The notes beneath the pieces are model-generated. The model saw only the letters and a list, made by a program, of their open reading frames with translations, searched no databases and was not told where the DNA came from. A stretch of DNA of 64,000 nt from JAGPCK01 sp041675505. Its GTDB lineage: Bacteria; Bacteroidota; Bacteroidia; UKL13-3. A program made the position numbers and the translations under genes. Below are positions 34,166 through 43,994 of this stretch, piece by piece; the stretch's first letter is position 1, and each line of letters begins with the position of its first letter. Where the stretch lies: assembly GCA_041675505.1 (NCBI GenBank), contig JBAYTR010000012.1, forward strand, positions 1 to 64,000. The letters run 5' to 3'.

Positions 34166-34211
34166 AACCCTGACAGGGCTTTATTCTTCCGAATAAAGCC
34201 CTGTCAGGGTT
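34166..34211. repeat. 46-bp perfect hairpin element
   Basis: Arms 34166-34186 and 34191-34211 are perfectly complementary over 21 bp with a TTCC loop; the core is CCCTGACAGGGC...GCCCTGTCAGGG. It lies inside the 3' part of the BRO relic, after the restored frame. It has the form of a dispersed palindromic repeat, not of a terminator with a T-tract. Confidence 0.75.
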
Positions 34212-34248
34212 AGGGTTGTAATGAGTGGATAGCAAGAAAGCCCAAAAA

Positions 34249-34288
34249 ACAAAAATCCCCGATAGTTTGCACTACCGGGGATTTTTTA
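34249..34288. terminator. Bidirectional terminator after OmpA/TPR gene
   Basis: ATCCCCGATAGT pairs with ACTACCGGGGAT (one mismatch, TTGC loop) and has A-rich and T-rich sides. It serves the minus-strand gene ending at 34307 and possibly the BRO relic. Confidence 0.75.
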
Positions 34289-34306
34289 TGATTACGTTTC
34301 TATGGG

Positions 34307-36076
34307 TTACTTAACAGCAGCCTGGAACAATGGGTTATCAAAGAATGCGCGGAATTCTAAATCTTCAGCAGCATATTTTTTAGCGGTGTTTAAATCACCA
34401 CCTTCTTCTTTTGCTTTTTGGATAGAGCGGGTAAGGTTGCTGCTCATCAACTCAGCATTGTTCATGCGGGCACCTACAATAGCCATCAGGTAATAGCTGT
34501 AGGCATTCTGGTTATCGGGAGCAATTTTTTCCAGAATCTTTTTAGCTTCTTCAGGCTGTTTGTTCAACAGGTAAGCTAAAGCTATGTTGGCTTTAGGCTC
34601 ACTTGCTCCGCTGAATTTAGTGATGGCATCGCTGTAGTTACCTTTTTGAATGGCCAATATACCCAAGGCATAGTTGGAACCTGCTTTAGCAAATGCATCA
34701 GCAGCTTTGTTGCGCATGTTGTTGTATAAGTAACATACACCCATGTTGTGCCATACAGTGCTGTTGTTGGCGTTTAATTTATCAGCTTCTTCTAATGAAG
34801 CCATAGCCTCCTGGAATTTGTTCTGCATCATTAACACCACGGCTTTATCGTTGTGCATTCTCCAGTCGCCAGGGAAACGTTTGTTGTAGTAGTTAGCAAT
34901 CATCAGTTTGTTATCCAAACCGGGAACTACGTAACCCAAGTGGTACAATTCAGAGGCATTTAAACTGTCATACTTTTGAGCCAGTACCAATGCTTTGATT
35001 TCCTCTTCAGAACGCAAAGGAGTTGAACCTAAAACGGTAAGTGAAGATCTGCGCAGTGTAGGGAACACATCGCTGATTAACCAATCGTATGATTTGCGGT
35101 GGTTGTTACGCAGCATTTCCTCACGTTGATCATCGCTGATGGATTTGTTGTTGATGATAGCCAACATTTCATTTTTATCAGCACGGTCGCTGGCTTCAAC
35201 AGCTTTGCGTAAGCCGTCCCAATCTTCGTTCACTTCAAAATTCATAGTGAAATTAGAATCGTTCACCTGAGCAAATCCTAATTTTTTGAGTTCTTTTTTG
35301 AAGTAAGCATAGCTGGCATCCGAACGGCTTTTAGCCAGTCCGCTGTTGCGTTGTAACTCTCCATCAGGTGAGGCAAAAGAAGTTAATTTAACACTTCCGG
35401 GAACGAAAGTAGGGTTCTTTTTAAGAATTTTCTTCAGTTCTTCAATCTGGCCTTTGTTAGTGAGTTTGGCTTTTTTGAGTCCGAAAGCCAAATCAAATTT
35501 AGCTTTATCCTGAGCAAAGAATATGTCAACAGATTTTCCGTTAATTTCAGCTTTGTACACGTCACCGGCAGTACGCGGGGCAACATCATTGCGCACCAGT
35601 AAAGAGGTGGTGATGGTACCTTTGGCCAGTTCACGTACTACACCTTCCACGCTGTTCATGGATACGTAGTCGGCACCTTTTTTCAGGCTGAAACCTGACA
35701 TTAAGCGGGCTGAGCGCATATCGGCTGTGTATTTGAACTTAGAAGCGTACGTAACCTTACCTCCGGTTTTAGAATCCACTTTCACATCCACCGGCTCTTC
35801 TGTAGCAGAACCGCCAACTGTCATGGAACGTAGCGTTACCTCTCCATCTTTACCGGTTTTAAGCACGGGCTCAAAACGAAGGGCAGCTTTAGAGTTGATA
35901 GACTTTTCAGGTACTATAGCAGTAATAACTACGGCAACAGAATCGCCATGTACCTCAAGCACTTCGGGCTCAACCTGATAGCGGTTTTTACCCATGTTGT
36001 TCTTCACGCTACAGCCGTAAAGGGTTACCAAACCGGCAACGGCTAAAGCACCTGCATTCCTGAGAATTAATTTCAT
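34307..36076 (-). CDS. OmpA-like / TPR lipoprotein
   Basis: The start at 36076 gives MKLILRNAGALAVAGLVTLY, with a lipobox cysteine (YGC) near residue 22; the longer frame to 36139 adds residues with no signal. The 589-residue lipoprotein has an N-terminal beta-rich region, then a module with KILKKNPTFVPGSVKLTSFA...SPDGELQRNSGLAKSRS, resembling OmpA-type peptidoglycan-binding sequence though incomplete. TPR-like repeats (about 400-560, for example DKAVVLMMQNKFQEAMASLE) follow. It is probably anchored in the outer membrane facing the periplasm. Exact family and partner are not certain. Confidence 0.75.
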   Translation of the reverse strand: MKLILRNAGALAVAGLVTLYGCSVKNNMGKNRYQVEPEVLEVHGDSVAVVITAIVPEKSINSKAALRFEPVLKTGKDGEVTLRSMTVGGSATEEPVDVKVDSKTGGKVTYASKFKYTADMRSARLMSGFSLKKGADYVSMNSVEGVVRELAKGTITTSLLVRNDVAPRTAGDVYKAEINGKSVDIFFAQDKAKFDLAFGLKKAKLTNKGQIEELKKILKKNPTFVPGSVKLTSFASPDGELQRNSGLAKSRSDASYAYFKKELKKLGFAQVNDSNFTMNFEVNEDWDGLRKAVEASDRADKNEMLAIINNKSISDDQREEMLRNNHRKSYDWLISDVFPTLRRSSLTVLGSTPLRSEEEIKALVLAQKYDSLNASELYHLGYVVPGLDNKLMIANYYNKRFPGDWRMHNDKAVVLMMQNKFQEAMASLEEADKLNANNSTVWHNMGVCYLYNNMRNKAADAFAKAGSNYALGILAIQKGNYSDAITKFSGASEPKANIALAYLLNKQPEEAKKILEKIAPDNQNAYSYYLMAIVGARMNNAELMSSNLTRSIQKAKEEGGDLNTAKKYAAEDLEFRAFFDNPLFQAAVK

Positions 36077-36139
36077 ATTTAGTGAATTTTTTGGTGGTGA
36101 ACGATTAAATTTGAGCGCGAAATTATAAAATAATTCCAC

Positions 36140-36343
36140 TTGTACCTAATTAAAATCAAAGGAAAAGCCAAAATCCCCGACTATGTCCAGCTCAGGGACG
36201 AGAATTTCACGCTAATAGCCTACTTTCGACTGGACAGGCCTGAACGGGCCCTTACCAAGTGCGGTATGGAGGAAAAACAACAGCTGATATTGGACGAGTT
36301 GAATAAAATACCCTTCGGGAAGATGCATAAATTTGAGCTATGA
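36140..36343 (+). CDS. Small protein coupled to the FtsE-like ATPase
   Basis: This 67-residue frame starts with a TTG at 36140 and reads MYLIKIKGKAKIPDYVQLRD...ENFTLIAYFRLDRPERAL, with no domain I recognise. Its stop overlaps the ATG of the next gene (ATGA), which makes translation from this frame likely. The start codon is uncertain because no in-frame ATG occurs before residue 43. It is divergent from the OmpA/TPR gene. Conserved position next to the ABC gene would support a joint function. Confidence 0.55.
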   Translation: MYLIKIKGKAKIPDYVQLRDENFTLIAYFRLDRPERALTKCGMEEKQQLILDELNKIPFGKMHKFEL

Positions 36344-37035
36344 GCAACGAAAACACGGAAAAAGAATCCATCATTGAGTTTGAAGGGGTTGACATTTACC
36401 AGCAAAACAACCTTATTCTGCATGGGGTAGCGCTGCATGTATACAAGGGCGACTTTTGTTACCTGATAGGCAAAACCGGCAGCGGTAAATCATCTTTACT
36501 CAAAACACTTTACGGAGAGTTGCCTGTTTACGAAGGAAAGGCCAGTATAGCAGGTTTTGATTTGGTTACACTAACCCAAAAGGATGTCCCCTTTTTGCGC
36601 AGAAAACTGGGCATCGTATTTCAGGATTTTCAGTTGCTTACAGACAGAAGTGTGTTTGAAAACCTGGAGTTTGTGCTTAAAGCAACCGGATGGAAAGACA
36701 AGAATGACATCAAAAACCGCATTACCGAGGTGCTGGATATGGTGGGTTTGGCCACCAAAGACTTTAAAATGCCCCATGAACTTTCAGGCGGAGAGCAGCA
36801 ACGTGTAGTAATTGCCCGTGCCCTGCTTAATCAACCCGAATTGATACTGGCCGATGAGCCTACCGGAAATCTGGACCCTGAAACATCAGATGAAATTATG
36901 AAATTGTTGCACAGCATTGCCGCCAACGGAACCGCTATTCTGATGGGCACACATGATTACCGATTGATTGATAAGTTCAACAGCCGCATCATAAAATGTG
37001 ATGGCGGTAAAATAATTGAGAACTTTAAGTTTTAA
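36340..37035 (+). CDS. ftsE: FtsE-like ABC transporter ATPase
   Basis: The 231-residue ATPase has Walker A GKTGSGKSSLL, Q-loop (GIVFQDFQLL), signature LSGGEQQRVVIARALL, Walker B LILADEPTGNLD and a switch histidine (GTHDYRL). Similarity in size and in the EGVDIYQQNNLILHGVALHV start suggests the FtsE/LolD group, with FtsE the usual label in Bacteroidetes. No ftsX is next to it, so the membrane partner must lie elsewhere. It overlaps the preceding small gene, and its last 11 bases overlap the convergent glycosyltransferase gene. Confidence 0.85.
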   Translation: MSNENTEKESIIEFEGVDIYQQNNLILHGVALHVYKGDFCYLIGKTGSGKSSLLKTLYGELPVYEGKASIAGFDLVTLTQKDVPFLRRKLGIVFQDFQLLTDRSVFENLEFVLKATGWKDKNDIKNRITEVLDMVGLATKDFKMPHELSGGEQQRVVIARALLNQPELILADEPTGNLDPETSDEIMKLLHSIAANGTAILMGTHDYRLIDKFNSRIIKCDGGKIIENFKF

Positions 37036-38161
37036 GCCGGAATATTTGCTCAGAGAGCATACGCGCATTCTCCACATTGCAAAAACGTTCTTCCAATAAC
37101 TGCTGCCGTTGGGCCAACAGGTTGCTGTCGAATGTCATGCCCATCAGCTTTTTTACTTCTGCTCTTATCTGCTCGGGCTTGTCTTTTACAATACACAAAG
37201 ATTCCAGCCCGGTGCTTTTTACCATAAGCGAATTCACCAGACAAAATTTCCCTTTGTACAACGCATTAATCAATTTGAGTTTAATACCCGTTGCCTGAAA
37301 AGTAGGCAATAAGTTAACATGCGCCTTGCTGATAAGCGCATCAATTTGCGCGGTGGTTAAGGAAGGCTGAATGGTAACGTTGCTGCGTTCTTCCACCAGT
37401 TTAATCAATTCATCAGAAGGATTGTTGCCTGCAATAACCAGAGGCACATCCAAATCATTAAACACCTCGCGCAGCAGGAATCGGGCGGCTACGTCATTCT
37501 CCCCTACGCCCAGATTACCGTGGTACAAAACAAACGGTTCGTCTTCTGCTGAAATTTGCACCTTCTCATTGGAATGAAAAGCCGGCAGATAAAATACACC
37601 TTTGAATTTTTTGTTGAGGTAAGCATAATCGGCCGGAGAAATAGCCGCGATTAATTGAGCATGATGCAATATTTTCTCATACGAACGAAGATTCTGCGAC
37701 TCCACTTTGAAAAAATATTTCTTAAAAAAACTACGTTCACTTTCTTCCAGCTTGGCGTAGTACTGGTGCTCGATGTTGTGCATGCGCACTACCTTAATGC
37801 GATCTTTCAGCAGCTTGTCTGCCAAATGGTAAGTGGTGTGCAGGCCTTCAAATAAAATGGGGTAATCGTCATACAACAAATTGCGCAACAGCGTATCGTC
37901 ATTGCGTGTGCTCACGATGTAAGGCGTTTTACCAATGAAGGGATTTTTATACGTACGTCTTTTGTAATAATGCACCTCGTGGCACAGTTGGCTCAACTCT
38001 TCTGACTCGTTTCGTCCGTAATGGAATGCGTGCAAGTGTACCTTGATACCCAACTGGTGAAGTGCTTTGATTTTATAAAACACATCAATGACCCCGCCAT
38101 AGTTAGCCGGATACGGAACATCAAACGAGATAATATGTAGATGCTTTTCAGCAGTTTTCAT
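37025..38161 (-). CDS. Glycosyltransferase, GT4-like
   Basis: The 378-residue protein begins HIISFDVPYPANYGGVIDVF and has VVRMHNIEHQYY in the first half, then VLYHGNLGVGENDVAARFLL and VNLLPTFQATGIKLKLINAL, the GT-B donor-binding region of GT4-type enzymes. Substrate unknown. The 14-base overlap with the upstream glycosyltransferase gene implies co-translation. It is the last gene in a minus-strand run of valS, recQ and two glycosyltransferases. Confidence 0.8.
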   Translation of the reverse strand: MKTAEKHLHIISFDVPYPANYGGVIDVFYKIKALHQLGIKVHLHAFHYGRNESEELSQLCHEVHYYKRRTYKNPFIGKTPYIVSTRNDDTLLRNLLYDDYPILFEGLHTTYHLADKLLKDRIKVVRMHNIEHQYYAKLEESERSFFKKYFFKVESQNLRSYEKILHHAQLIAAISPADYAYLNKKFKGVFYLPAFHSNEKVQISAEDEPFVLYHGNLGVGENDVAARFLLREVFNDLDVPLVIAGNNPSDELIKLVEERSNVTIQPSLTTAQIDALISKAHVNLLPTFQATGIKLKLINALYKGKFCLVNSLMVKSTGLESLCIVKDKPEQIRAEVKKLMGMTFDSNLLAQRQQLLEERFCNVENARMLSEQIFRLKT

Positions 38162-39239
38162 ACAGTTGAATCAACGCTTTTTCTTCGTGTTGCCAGTTGT
38201 ACACTTGGCGTGCCTGCAAACACTGTTGGCGCAAGGTAGCATAAAATGCCGCATCATCCAAAAGCCGGGTGATACAGGCGGCAATAGCTTCTACATTAGC
38301 CTCGCACACCACTCCTGTGGCATAGTGGTTAAGTATGGCCTTGTACTCAGGAAAAGGCGGATTGAGCGAAGGCACAGCGGCATGCATGTAGTCAAAAAAT
38401 TTATTGCTTAGTGAATAGTAGTAACTCTGCCCTGCATGGTGCAATAAATTGTAGCCCAAAAAAGCTTGCTGTGTAAGTTGCTTCAACTCCTGCGGATTTA
38501 CATAGCCTAAAAATTCTACCTTATCCTGTAAGTGCAACTGCTTTACTTGTTCGCGCAAAGCTGTGCTTAAGTCTCCTTCCCCGGCCAGTTTTAACTTTAA
38601 AGGAAGTTGTGGCATAGCCGCTATTAACTCTTCCAATGCACGCCCTTCATTAAGGGCACCCTGGTACAAAATAAACTTTTCGCTTGCGACAACTTCAGTA
38701 GCCTGTTCCTGCCACACCGGTACATTTCTGATGGTGCTGAAAGAAGTACCGTACCTGCGGCCCATTTCAGCAGCCAACGTTTCACTCACCGTATACTTCG
38801 TTTTTACTTTAGGATAAAAGGTACGTTCTACCCATTGCCACACGCGTTGCACCATTTTTCTGCGGGCTACTTCGGGCACTTCTGAAAAATATTCGTGTGC
38901 ATCATACACTATCTTTTTGGAGCGCATCCTGCTCACTAAAAAAGAAGGGACCAACGTATCTGCATCTACCGGAGCAAGAATATCTACCCGCTGAAAAATT
39001 AAAAAGAAAAACAGGCGCAGGTTGTATTCGATATAAAACAGTTTGCCTTTGTTGAAAAAACACGATAGTCTCTTTTGCTGAAAAGTAGTTGTTGCAAGTG
39101 GCTTGGATGTGGGTAAAATCCTGCCTACCAGCAGCACTTCAAACCCTGCACCCGCAAGCGAAGAACAAATGCGCTGCATGCGTTGGTCATGCACCAGATC
39201 ATTGATTACCGTACAAACTATTCGCTTTTTTTCTTCCAC
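38148..39239 (-). CDS. Glycosyltransferase, GT4-like
   Basis: The 363-residue protein begins VCTVINDLVHDQRMQRICSS, contains IVYDAHEYFSEVPEVARR and LYQGALNEGRALEELIAAMP, and later LKLAGEGDLSTAL and NKFFDYMHAAVPSLNPPFPE. These are the acceptor and donor subdomains of a GT-B enzyme, GT4 family. Its gene overlaps the recQ gene by 22 bases and the next glycosyltransferase by 14. The products could build a cell-surface glycan; nothing in the sequence gives the sugar. Confidence 0.8.
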   Translation of the reverse strand: MEEKKRIVCTVINDLVHDQRMQRICSSLAGAGFEVLLVGRILPTSKPLATTTFQQKRLSCFFNKGKLFYIEYNLRLFFFLIFQRVDILAPVDADTLVPSFLVSRMRSKKIVYDAHEYFSEVPEVARRKMVQRVWQWVERTFYPKVKTKYTVSETLAAEMGRRYGTSFSTIRNVPVWQEQATEVVASEKFILYQGALNEGRALEELIAAMPQLPLKLKLAGEGDLSTALREQVKQLHLQDKVEFLGYVNPQELKQLTQQAFLGYNLLHHAGQSYYYSLSNKFFDYMHAAVPSLNPPFPEYKAILNHYATGVVCEANVEAIAACITRLLDDAAFYATLRQQCLQARQVYNWQHEEKALIQLYENC

Positions 39240-41134
39240 ACCAATTGTCCTTTTTTATTCGGTTGAATTAATAAATGCTCCTGTGCCAGTTGAACTAATT
39301 TTAAAGCCTGCTCAGGTTTCAAAGGTAAGGCAGCAACCACCTGTTGTGTATCGAGCGGTTGTTGCAACAATGCTTCCAGTTTTGTGAGTGCCTGCTCAAA
39401 TCCTTTTTCATCCAGTTCTGTCTCGTGCAAAGCTAAGCACACATCACATTGCCTGCACCAGTTTTGATTGGGTTCATTAAAATACTGCAACAGGTAACGA
39501 CTACGGCAGTTGCGGTATTGTGAGGCAAAGTCGAGCATGGTGGTTAATTTCTCTGTGGCCACCTTATGCCTGAATTGCATCAGTTTGCGGTTAATACCCA
39601 GATTAGCGGAATCTAACCTTTCAGTTAAATACGTTAGCCTTGGAGCATCGCTGCTTTCAATATAATCCACCACCTGTTGCTGATGAAGTTGCTTGAGCCA
39701 GTTCATCACTTGCTTTACGGGTAGCTTCATTTTAGCGGCAACATCGTCTTCATGAATTTGGGTATATTCATCAAACATACCTCCGTACAAACGCAGCAAC
39801 ATTTTAATAAACGCATCAAACTGTGCATTAGCTACCTGAAAACGATACAACTCCATGTTGTTAACTCTGAAATGTAATTTCGAAGGTTGATGAATAGCAT
39901 CCGACAATTGGATGTAAGCATCCTGCTCTAAAATTTTAAGTGCATGGTACACCGTTGCAGGCGGTAGTTTATACGTAGTACTGAATTGTGCTATGTCAAA
40001 AGGAAAAGTTTGAAACTGTGCCGCACCCACGGCAATGTTGAGGTAAGAACCCAACAGGTGGTACACGCGTCTTACGGTGGCCTCATCGGGCAAACTCAAT
40101 TTTAGTTTATGCAATGCGGCTGTTTTATCCGCATCATTGTATAACAGTATGGCAAATGATTTTTGCTCATCACGTCCTGCCCTGCCTGCTTCCTGGTAAT
40201 AGGCTTCCAAACTATCGGGCGCTTCATAATGCACCACAAAACGCACATCGGGTTTATCAATGCCCATACCAAATGCATTGGTACAAACCATCACCCTGAT
40301 TTTATTATTTTTCCAATCGTGTTGTTTTTTCTCCCGCTCTTTGTGTTGCAAACCTGCATGGTAAAAATCTGCGGCTACACCATGCTTGTAGAGCAGCTGT
40401 GCCAAGGTTTTGGTTGATCTACGATTGCGCACATACACCAATCCCGTGCCTTTAATCTTTTTGCATATCTCCACCAGTTTGCGGTCTTTGTCCTCCACCT
40501 GCCGCACATGGTAATGCAGGTTGGTACGCTCAAAACTTTTTCGAAAAGCGTTCTTTGTTTTAAACTTCAGTTTCTCCTGAATATCTTCTACCACATCCTG
40601 CGTTGCACTGGCTGTTAAAGCAATCACAGGCACCTTGGGCAACAGTTCCCTAACCTCAGCTATCTGTAAATACTCAGGTCTGAAATCATAACCCCACTGC
40701 GAAATACAGTGTGCTTCATCAATGGCCAGCAGATTAATGTTCATCCGTTTTACACGTTCGCGAAAAATATCTGTAGCCAAACGCTCAGGCGATACATAAA
40801 GAAATTTCACATCACCGTATACACAGTTATCCAGTAGTCGGTCAATTTCACGAAAGCTCATACCTGAGAATACGGCAATCGCTTTAATACCTCGTTTTTG
40901 CAGGTTATCTACCTGATCTTTCATTAAGGCAATTAAGGGAGAAACCACCAGACACAAACCCTCCTTAGCCATTGCCGGAACCTGAAAACACAGGGATTTA
41001 CCTCCGCCTGTAGGCAATAAAGCCAGGGTATCTTTACCGGATAGCACAGAGGTAATAATCTCCTCCTGCAAGGGTCGGAATTGCGAATAGCCCCAGTACT
41101 GTTGAAGAATGGTGTGCAATTGGTTTTCAGCCAT
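39218..41134 (-). CDS. recQ: ATP-dependent DNA helicase RecQ
   Basis: The 638-residue protein has the SF2 helicase motifs LLPTGGGKSLCFQVPA (I), DEAHCISQWGYDFRPEYL (II), VIALTASAT (III), GMGIDKPDVRFVVHYEAPDS (V) and YQEAGRAGRD (VI). The four zinc cysteines lie in CRSRYLLQYFNEPNQNWCRQCDVC-type sequence (first Cys near 513). The C-terminal end lacks a recognisable HRDC domain and instead has a short helical tail. It unwinds DNA in recombination and fork repair. It lies 37 bases after the valS stop and overlaps the next glycosyltransferase gene. Confidence 0.93.
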   Translation of the reverse strand: MAENQLHTILQQYWGYSQFRPLQEEIITSVLSGKDTLALLPTGGGKSLCFQVPAMAKEGLCLVVSPLIALMKDQVDNLQKRGIKAIAVFSGMSFREIDRLLDNCVYGDVKFLYVSPERLATDIFRERVKRMNINLLAIDEAHCISQWGYDFRPEYLQIAEVRELLPKVPVIALTASATQDVVEDIQEKLKFKTKNAFRKSFERTNLHYHVRQVEDKDRKLVEICKKIKGTGLVYVRNRRSTKTLAQLLYKHGVAADFYHAGLQHKEREKKQHDWKNNKIRVMVCTNAFGMGIDKPDVRFVVHYEAPDSLEAYYQEAGRAGRDEQKSFAILLYNDADKTAALHKLKLSLPDEATVRRVYHLLGSYLNIAVGAAQFQTFPFDIAQFSTTYKLPPATVYHALKILEQDAYIQLSDAIHQPSKLHFRVNNMELYRFQVANAQFDAFIKMLLRLYGGMFDEYTQIHEDDVAAKMKLPVKQVMNWLKQLHQQQVVDYIESSDAPRLTYLTERLDSANLGINRKLMQFRHKVATEKLTTMLDFASQYRNCRSRYLLQYFNEPNQNWCRQCDVCLALHETELDEKGFEQALTKLEALLQQPLDTQQVVAALPLKPEQALKLVQLAQEHLLIQPNKKGQLVWKKKSE

Positions 41135-41171
41135 GGTGTATCAGAAAACCAAAGTACATATTTCAGTTGAA

Positions 41172-43844
41172 TTAATTAAGTGATTCCAGACTTTTTTGCA
41201 AAGTAAGAATCTTGGCTTCGGCATCTGCTTTTTTCTGACGCTCCTTTTCCACTAACTCAGGCTTGGCATTGGCCACAAATTTTTCGTTACTGAGTTTGGC
41301 ATCTACTGATTTGAGGAAACCATTCAGGTACTCAATTTCAGTGGCAATCTTGCTGCGTTCAGCCACGGCATCTACTTCCAGTTGCAGGTGAACATACACC
41401 TCATCAGTGTGTACCTGCACCAGTATGGTTTGTGCAGGTGATTCAGTTACCCAGTGTATTTGCACTACGTTGGCCAGCTTCTTTATCAAAAACTCGCAGG
41501 TTTGATACGTCTGCGGAGCATCAGAACGAATGGAAACATCAAAAGCTTCCTTCGGACTCAAGCCTTTCGCATTTCTTAAATTTCTGATTTGCGTAATGCA
41601 GTCAAACACCCTGGACAAATCCATTGCTTTCGCATTGGTGCTTTTAGGATACGCAGCCATACAAATACTTTCTCCTGCTTTGCGCTCACCCATGTGTTGC
41701 CAAAGTTCTTCTGTAACAAAAGGCATAAACGGATGCAACAAACGCAACAAGGTATCGAAGTGATTTACCGTTGCCTCATAGGTACTTTGGTTAATGGGTT
41801 GCTGGTAGGCCGGCTTAACCATTTCGAGATACCAGGAACAGAAATCGTCCCAAATAAGTTTATACGTATTCATCAACGCCTCACTCAAACGGTAATCGCT
41901 GAATTTTTCTTCAATATCTTTTAAGTTATCATTCAAACGGCCTTCGAACCACTGCGCTGAAAGTTGATTGCTTTCTAATATGTCAGCTGTAAACTCACTA
42001 TCGGGTTTTACTTCCCAACCTTTTACCAAACGGAAAGCATTCCAAAGTTTGTTGCTAAAATTACGGCCTTGTTCAACCAGAGATTCATCATACAAAATAT
42101 CATTACCCGCTGGTGAACACAGCAGCATACCCATGCGCACGGCATCAGCACCGTGCAGGGCAATCAAATCGAGCGGGTCGGGCGAGTTACCCAAACTCTT
42201 ACTCATTTTCCTCCGCTGTTTATCGCGTACAATACCGGTGTAGTATACATTGCTGAACGGCTTCTCGCCCATCCACTCATACCCGGCCATAATCATACGG
42301 GCCACCCAGAAGAACATAATTTCCGGAGCAGTTACCAGATCATTGGTGGGATAGAAATATTTAATATCAGCATTACGGTTGGCCTTTACATTTTCTTTCG
42401 AAAGATCACCTGAAGGCAAGCCATCAAATACTGTAACGGGCCATAACCAGGAACTGAACCAGGTATCTACTACATCATCGTCCTGTTTGATTTGGGCAGC
42501 AGTTAACTGCTCTCCTTTTGCACTAAACAAAGCCAGAGCTTCCTCTTCAGTTTTAGCTACAACAAAATCTCCCTGCTCATTGTACCAGGCCGGTATACGC
42601 TGCCCCCACCATAACTGACGGGAGATGCACCAGTCTTTAATATTATCGATCCAATGTTTGTAGGTATTTTTCATTTTAGCCGGATGAAACTTAATTTCAT
42701 CACTCATCACCGCATCCAATACCTGCGGGTTGCGGGCAATAAAAGCCTTCATATCTACAAACCATTGCAAACTCAGGCGGGGTTCAATTACTGCACCTGT
42801 GCGTTCGCTGGTACCCACCTGATTTTTGTACTCTTCAATTTTTTCTATATGTCCGGCTGCTTCAAGGTCAAGCGCAATTTGTTTGCGTACCTCAAAACGA
42901 TCTTTGCCTATGTAACGGGCATCTTCTGCCTTCTCATTAAGGGAAGCCTGTTCATCAAGTATATCAATAACGGGCAGGTTGTATTTAGTGCCCAACTCGT
43001 AGTCGTTACGGTCATGAGCGGGTGTTACTTTTAAACAACCCGTACCAAATTCCATGTCTACATATTCATCAGCAATCACCGGAATTTCGCGGTTGATAAA
43101 CGGCACGCGTACTTTCTTTCCCACCAGATGTTTGAAACGCTCATCATTCGGATTTACACATATGGCAGTGTCGGCCAAAATAGTCTCCGGACGTGTAGTG
43201 GCAATTACCAGAAATTTATCCGGACTATCAGAAAGAAAATACCTGATGTAATACAGCTTCGAATTAACCTCTTTAAAAATTACCTCCTCATCACTCAAAG
43301 CCGTTTTGCCTTGCGGATCCCAGTTCACCATGCGAAGTCCGCGGTAAATAAGTCCTTTCTTATGCAGGTCGATGAATACATCCGTAACAGCTTCACTCAT
43401 GGAAGGGTCCATGGTAAAACGCGTTCGTTGCCAATCGCAACTGGCACCCAGTTTCTTCAACTGCTCCAGAATAATCCCTCCGTATTTTTCTTTCCAACTC
43501 CACGCGTGTTTCAAAAACTCCTCACGTGAAAGGTCAGATTTTTTAATTCCTTTCTCCCGCAGCATTTGCACCACTTTAGCTTCGGTGGCAATGGAGGCAT
43601 GGTCGGTACCCGGCACCCAGCAGGCGTTTTTGCCCTGCATACGTGCTTTACGTATCAGTACATCCTGAATGGTGTTGTTGAGCATATGCCCCATGTGTAA
43701 CACCCCGGTAACGTTTGGCGGAGGAATGACTATGGTAAACGGTTCCCGGTTATCGGGCTCAGCATGAAAATAATTCTGCTGTAGCCAGTAGGCGTACCAT
43801 TTGTCTTCTACATCTGCGGGGGAATACGTTTTAGGGAGTTCCAT
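41172..43844 (-). CDS. valS: Valyl-tRNA synthetase
   Basis: The 890-residue class I synthetase has PPPNVTGVLHMGHMLN (HIGH-type motif), the editing CP1 region with GVLH...TPAHDRNDYELG, KMSKSLGNSPDPLDL and an anticodon-binding C-terminal domain ending in a coiled coil (about 825-890). It charges tRNA-Val and edits threonine. Start MELPKTYSPADVEDKWYAYW agrees with family members. A degenerate -7-like TTATTTTCG run lies upstream on the minus strand. recQ follows closely on the same strand. Confidence 0.95.
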   Translation of the reverse strand: MELPKTYSPADVEDKWYAYWLQQNYFHAEPDNREPFTIVIPPPNVTGVLHMGHMLNNTIQDVLIRKARMQGKNACWVPGTDHASIATEAKVVQMLREKGIKKSDLSREEFLKHAWSWKEKYGGIILEQLKKLGASCDWQRTRFTMDPSMSEAVTDVFIDLHKKGLIYRGLRMVNWDPQGKTALSDEEVIFKEVNSKLYYIRYFLSDSPDKFLVIATTRPETILADTAICVNPNDERFKHLVGKKVRVPFINREIPVIADEYVDMEFGTGCLKVTPAHDRNDYELGTKYNLPVIDILDEQASLNEKAEDARYIGKDRFEVRKQIALDLEAAGHIEKIEEYKNQVGTSERTGAVIEPRLSLQWFVDMKAFIARNPQVLDAVMSDEIKFHPAKMKNTYKHWIDNIKDWCISRQLWWGQRIPAWYNEQGDFVVAKTEEEALALFSAKGEQLTAAQIKQDDDVVDTWFSSWLWPVTVFDGLPSGDLSKENVKANRNADIKYFYPTNDLVTAPEIMFFWVARMIMAGYEWMGEKPFSNVYYTGIVRDKQRRKMSKSLGNSPDPLDLIALHGADAVRMGMLLCSPAGNDILYDESLVEQGRNFSNKLWNAFRLVKGWEVKPDSEFTADILESNQLSAQWFEGRLNDNLKDIEEKFSDYRLSEALMNTYKLIWDDFCSWYLEMVKPAYQQPINQSTYEATVNHFDTLLRLLHPFMPFVTEELWQHMGERKAGESICMAAYPKSTNAKAMDLSRVFDCITQIRNLRNAKGLSPKEAFDVSIRSDAPQTYQTCEFLIKKLANVVQIHWVTESPAQTILVQVHTDEVYVHLQLEVDAVAERSKIATEIEYLNGFLKSVDAKLSNEKFVANAKPELVEKERQKKADAEAKILTLQKSLESLN

Positions 43845-43940
43845 GTGGTAATTATGCTGTTGATGGTTAATGCTGCGAAAATAAACTGTAATGGGTCAAT
43901 TGGAAAGAGAAATGTAAACGGCTGTAAGTTCAGAACCGGC

Positions 43941-43976
43941 ACAAAACAAAAAGCCCCGGCTTGGAAGGCCAGGGCT
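43941..43976 (-). terminator. Terminator after rplS
   Basis: On the minus strand AGCCCTGGCC pairs with the GGCTT...GCCGGGGCT side (one mismatch), followed by TTTTTGTTTT. It lies downstream of rplS and upstream of valS. Confidence 0.7.
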
Positions 43977-43994
43977 GCTTGTATATAAAAAAAA

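Noticed and set aside
41589..43668. Several plus-strand frames of 80-130 residues across valS
   Set aside because: All are antisense to conserved valyl-tRNA synthetase motifs and lack any domain signal.
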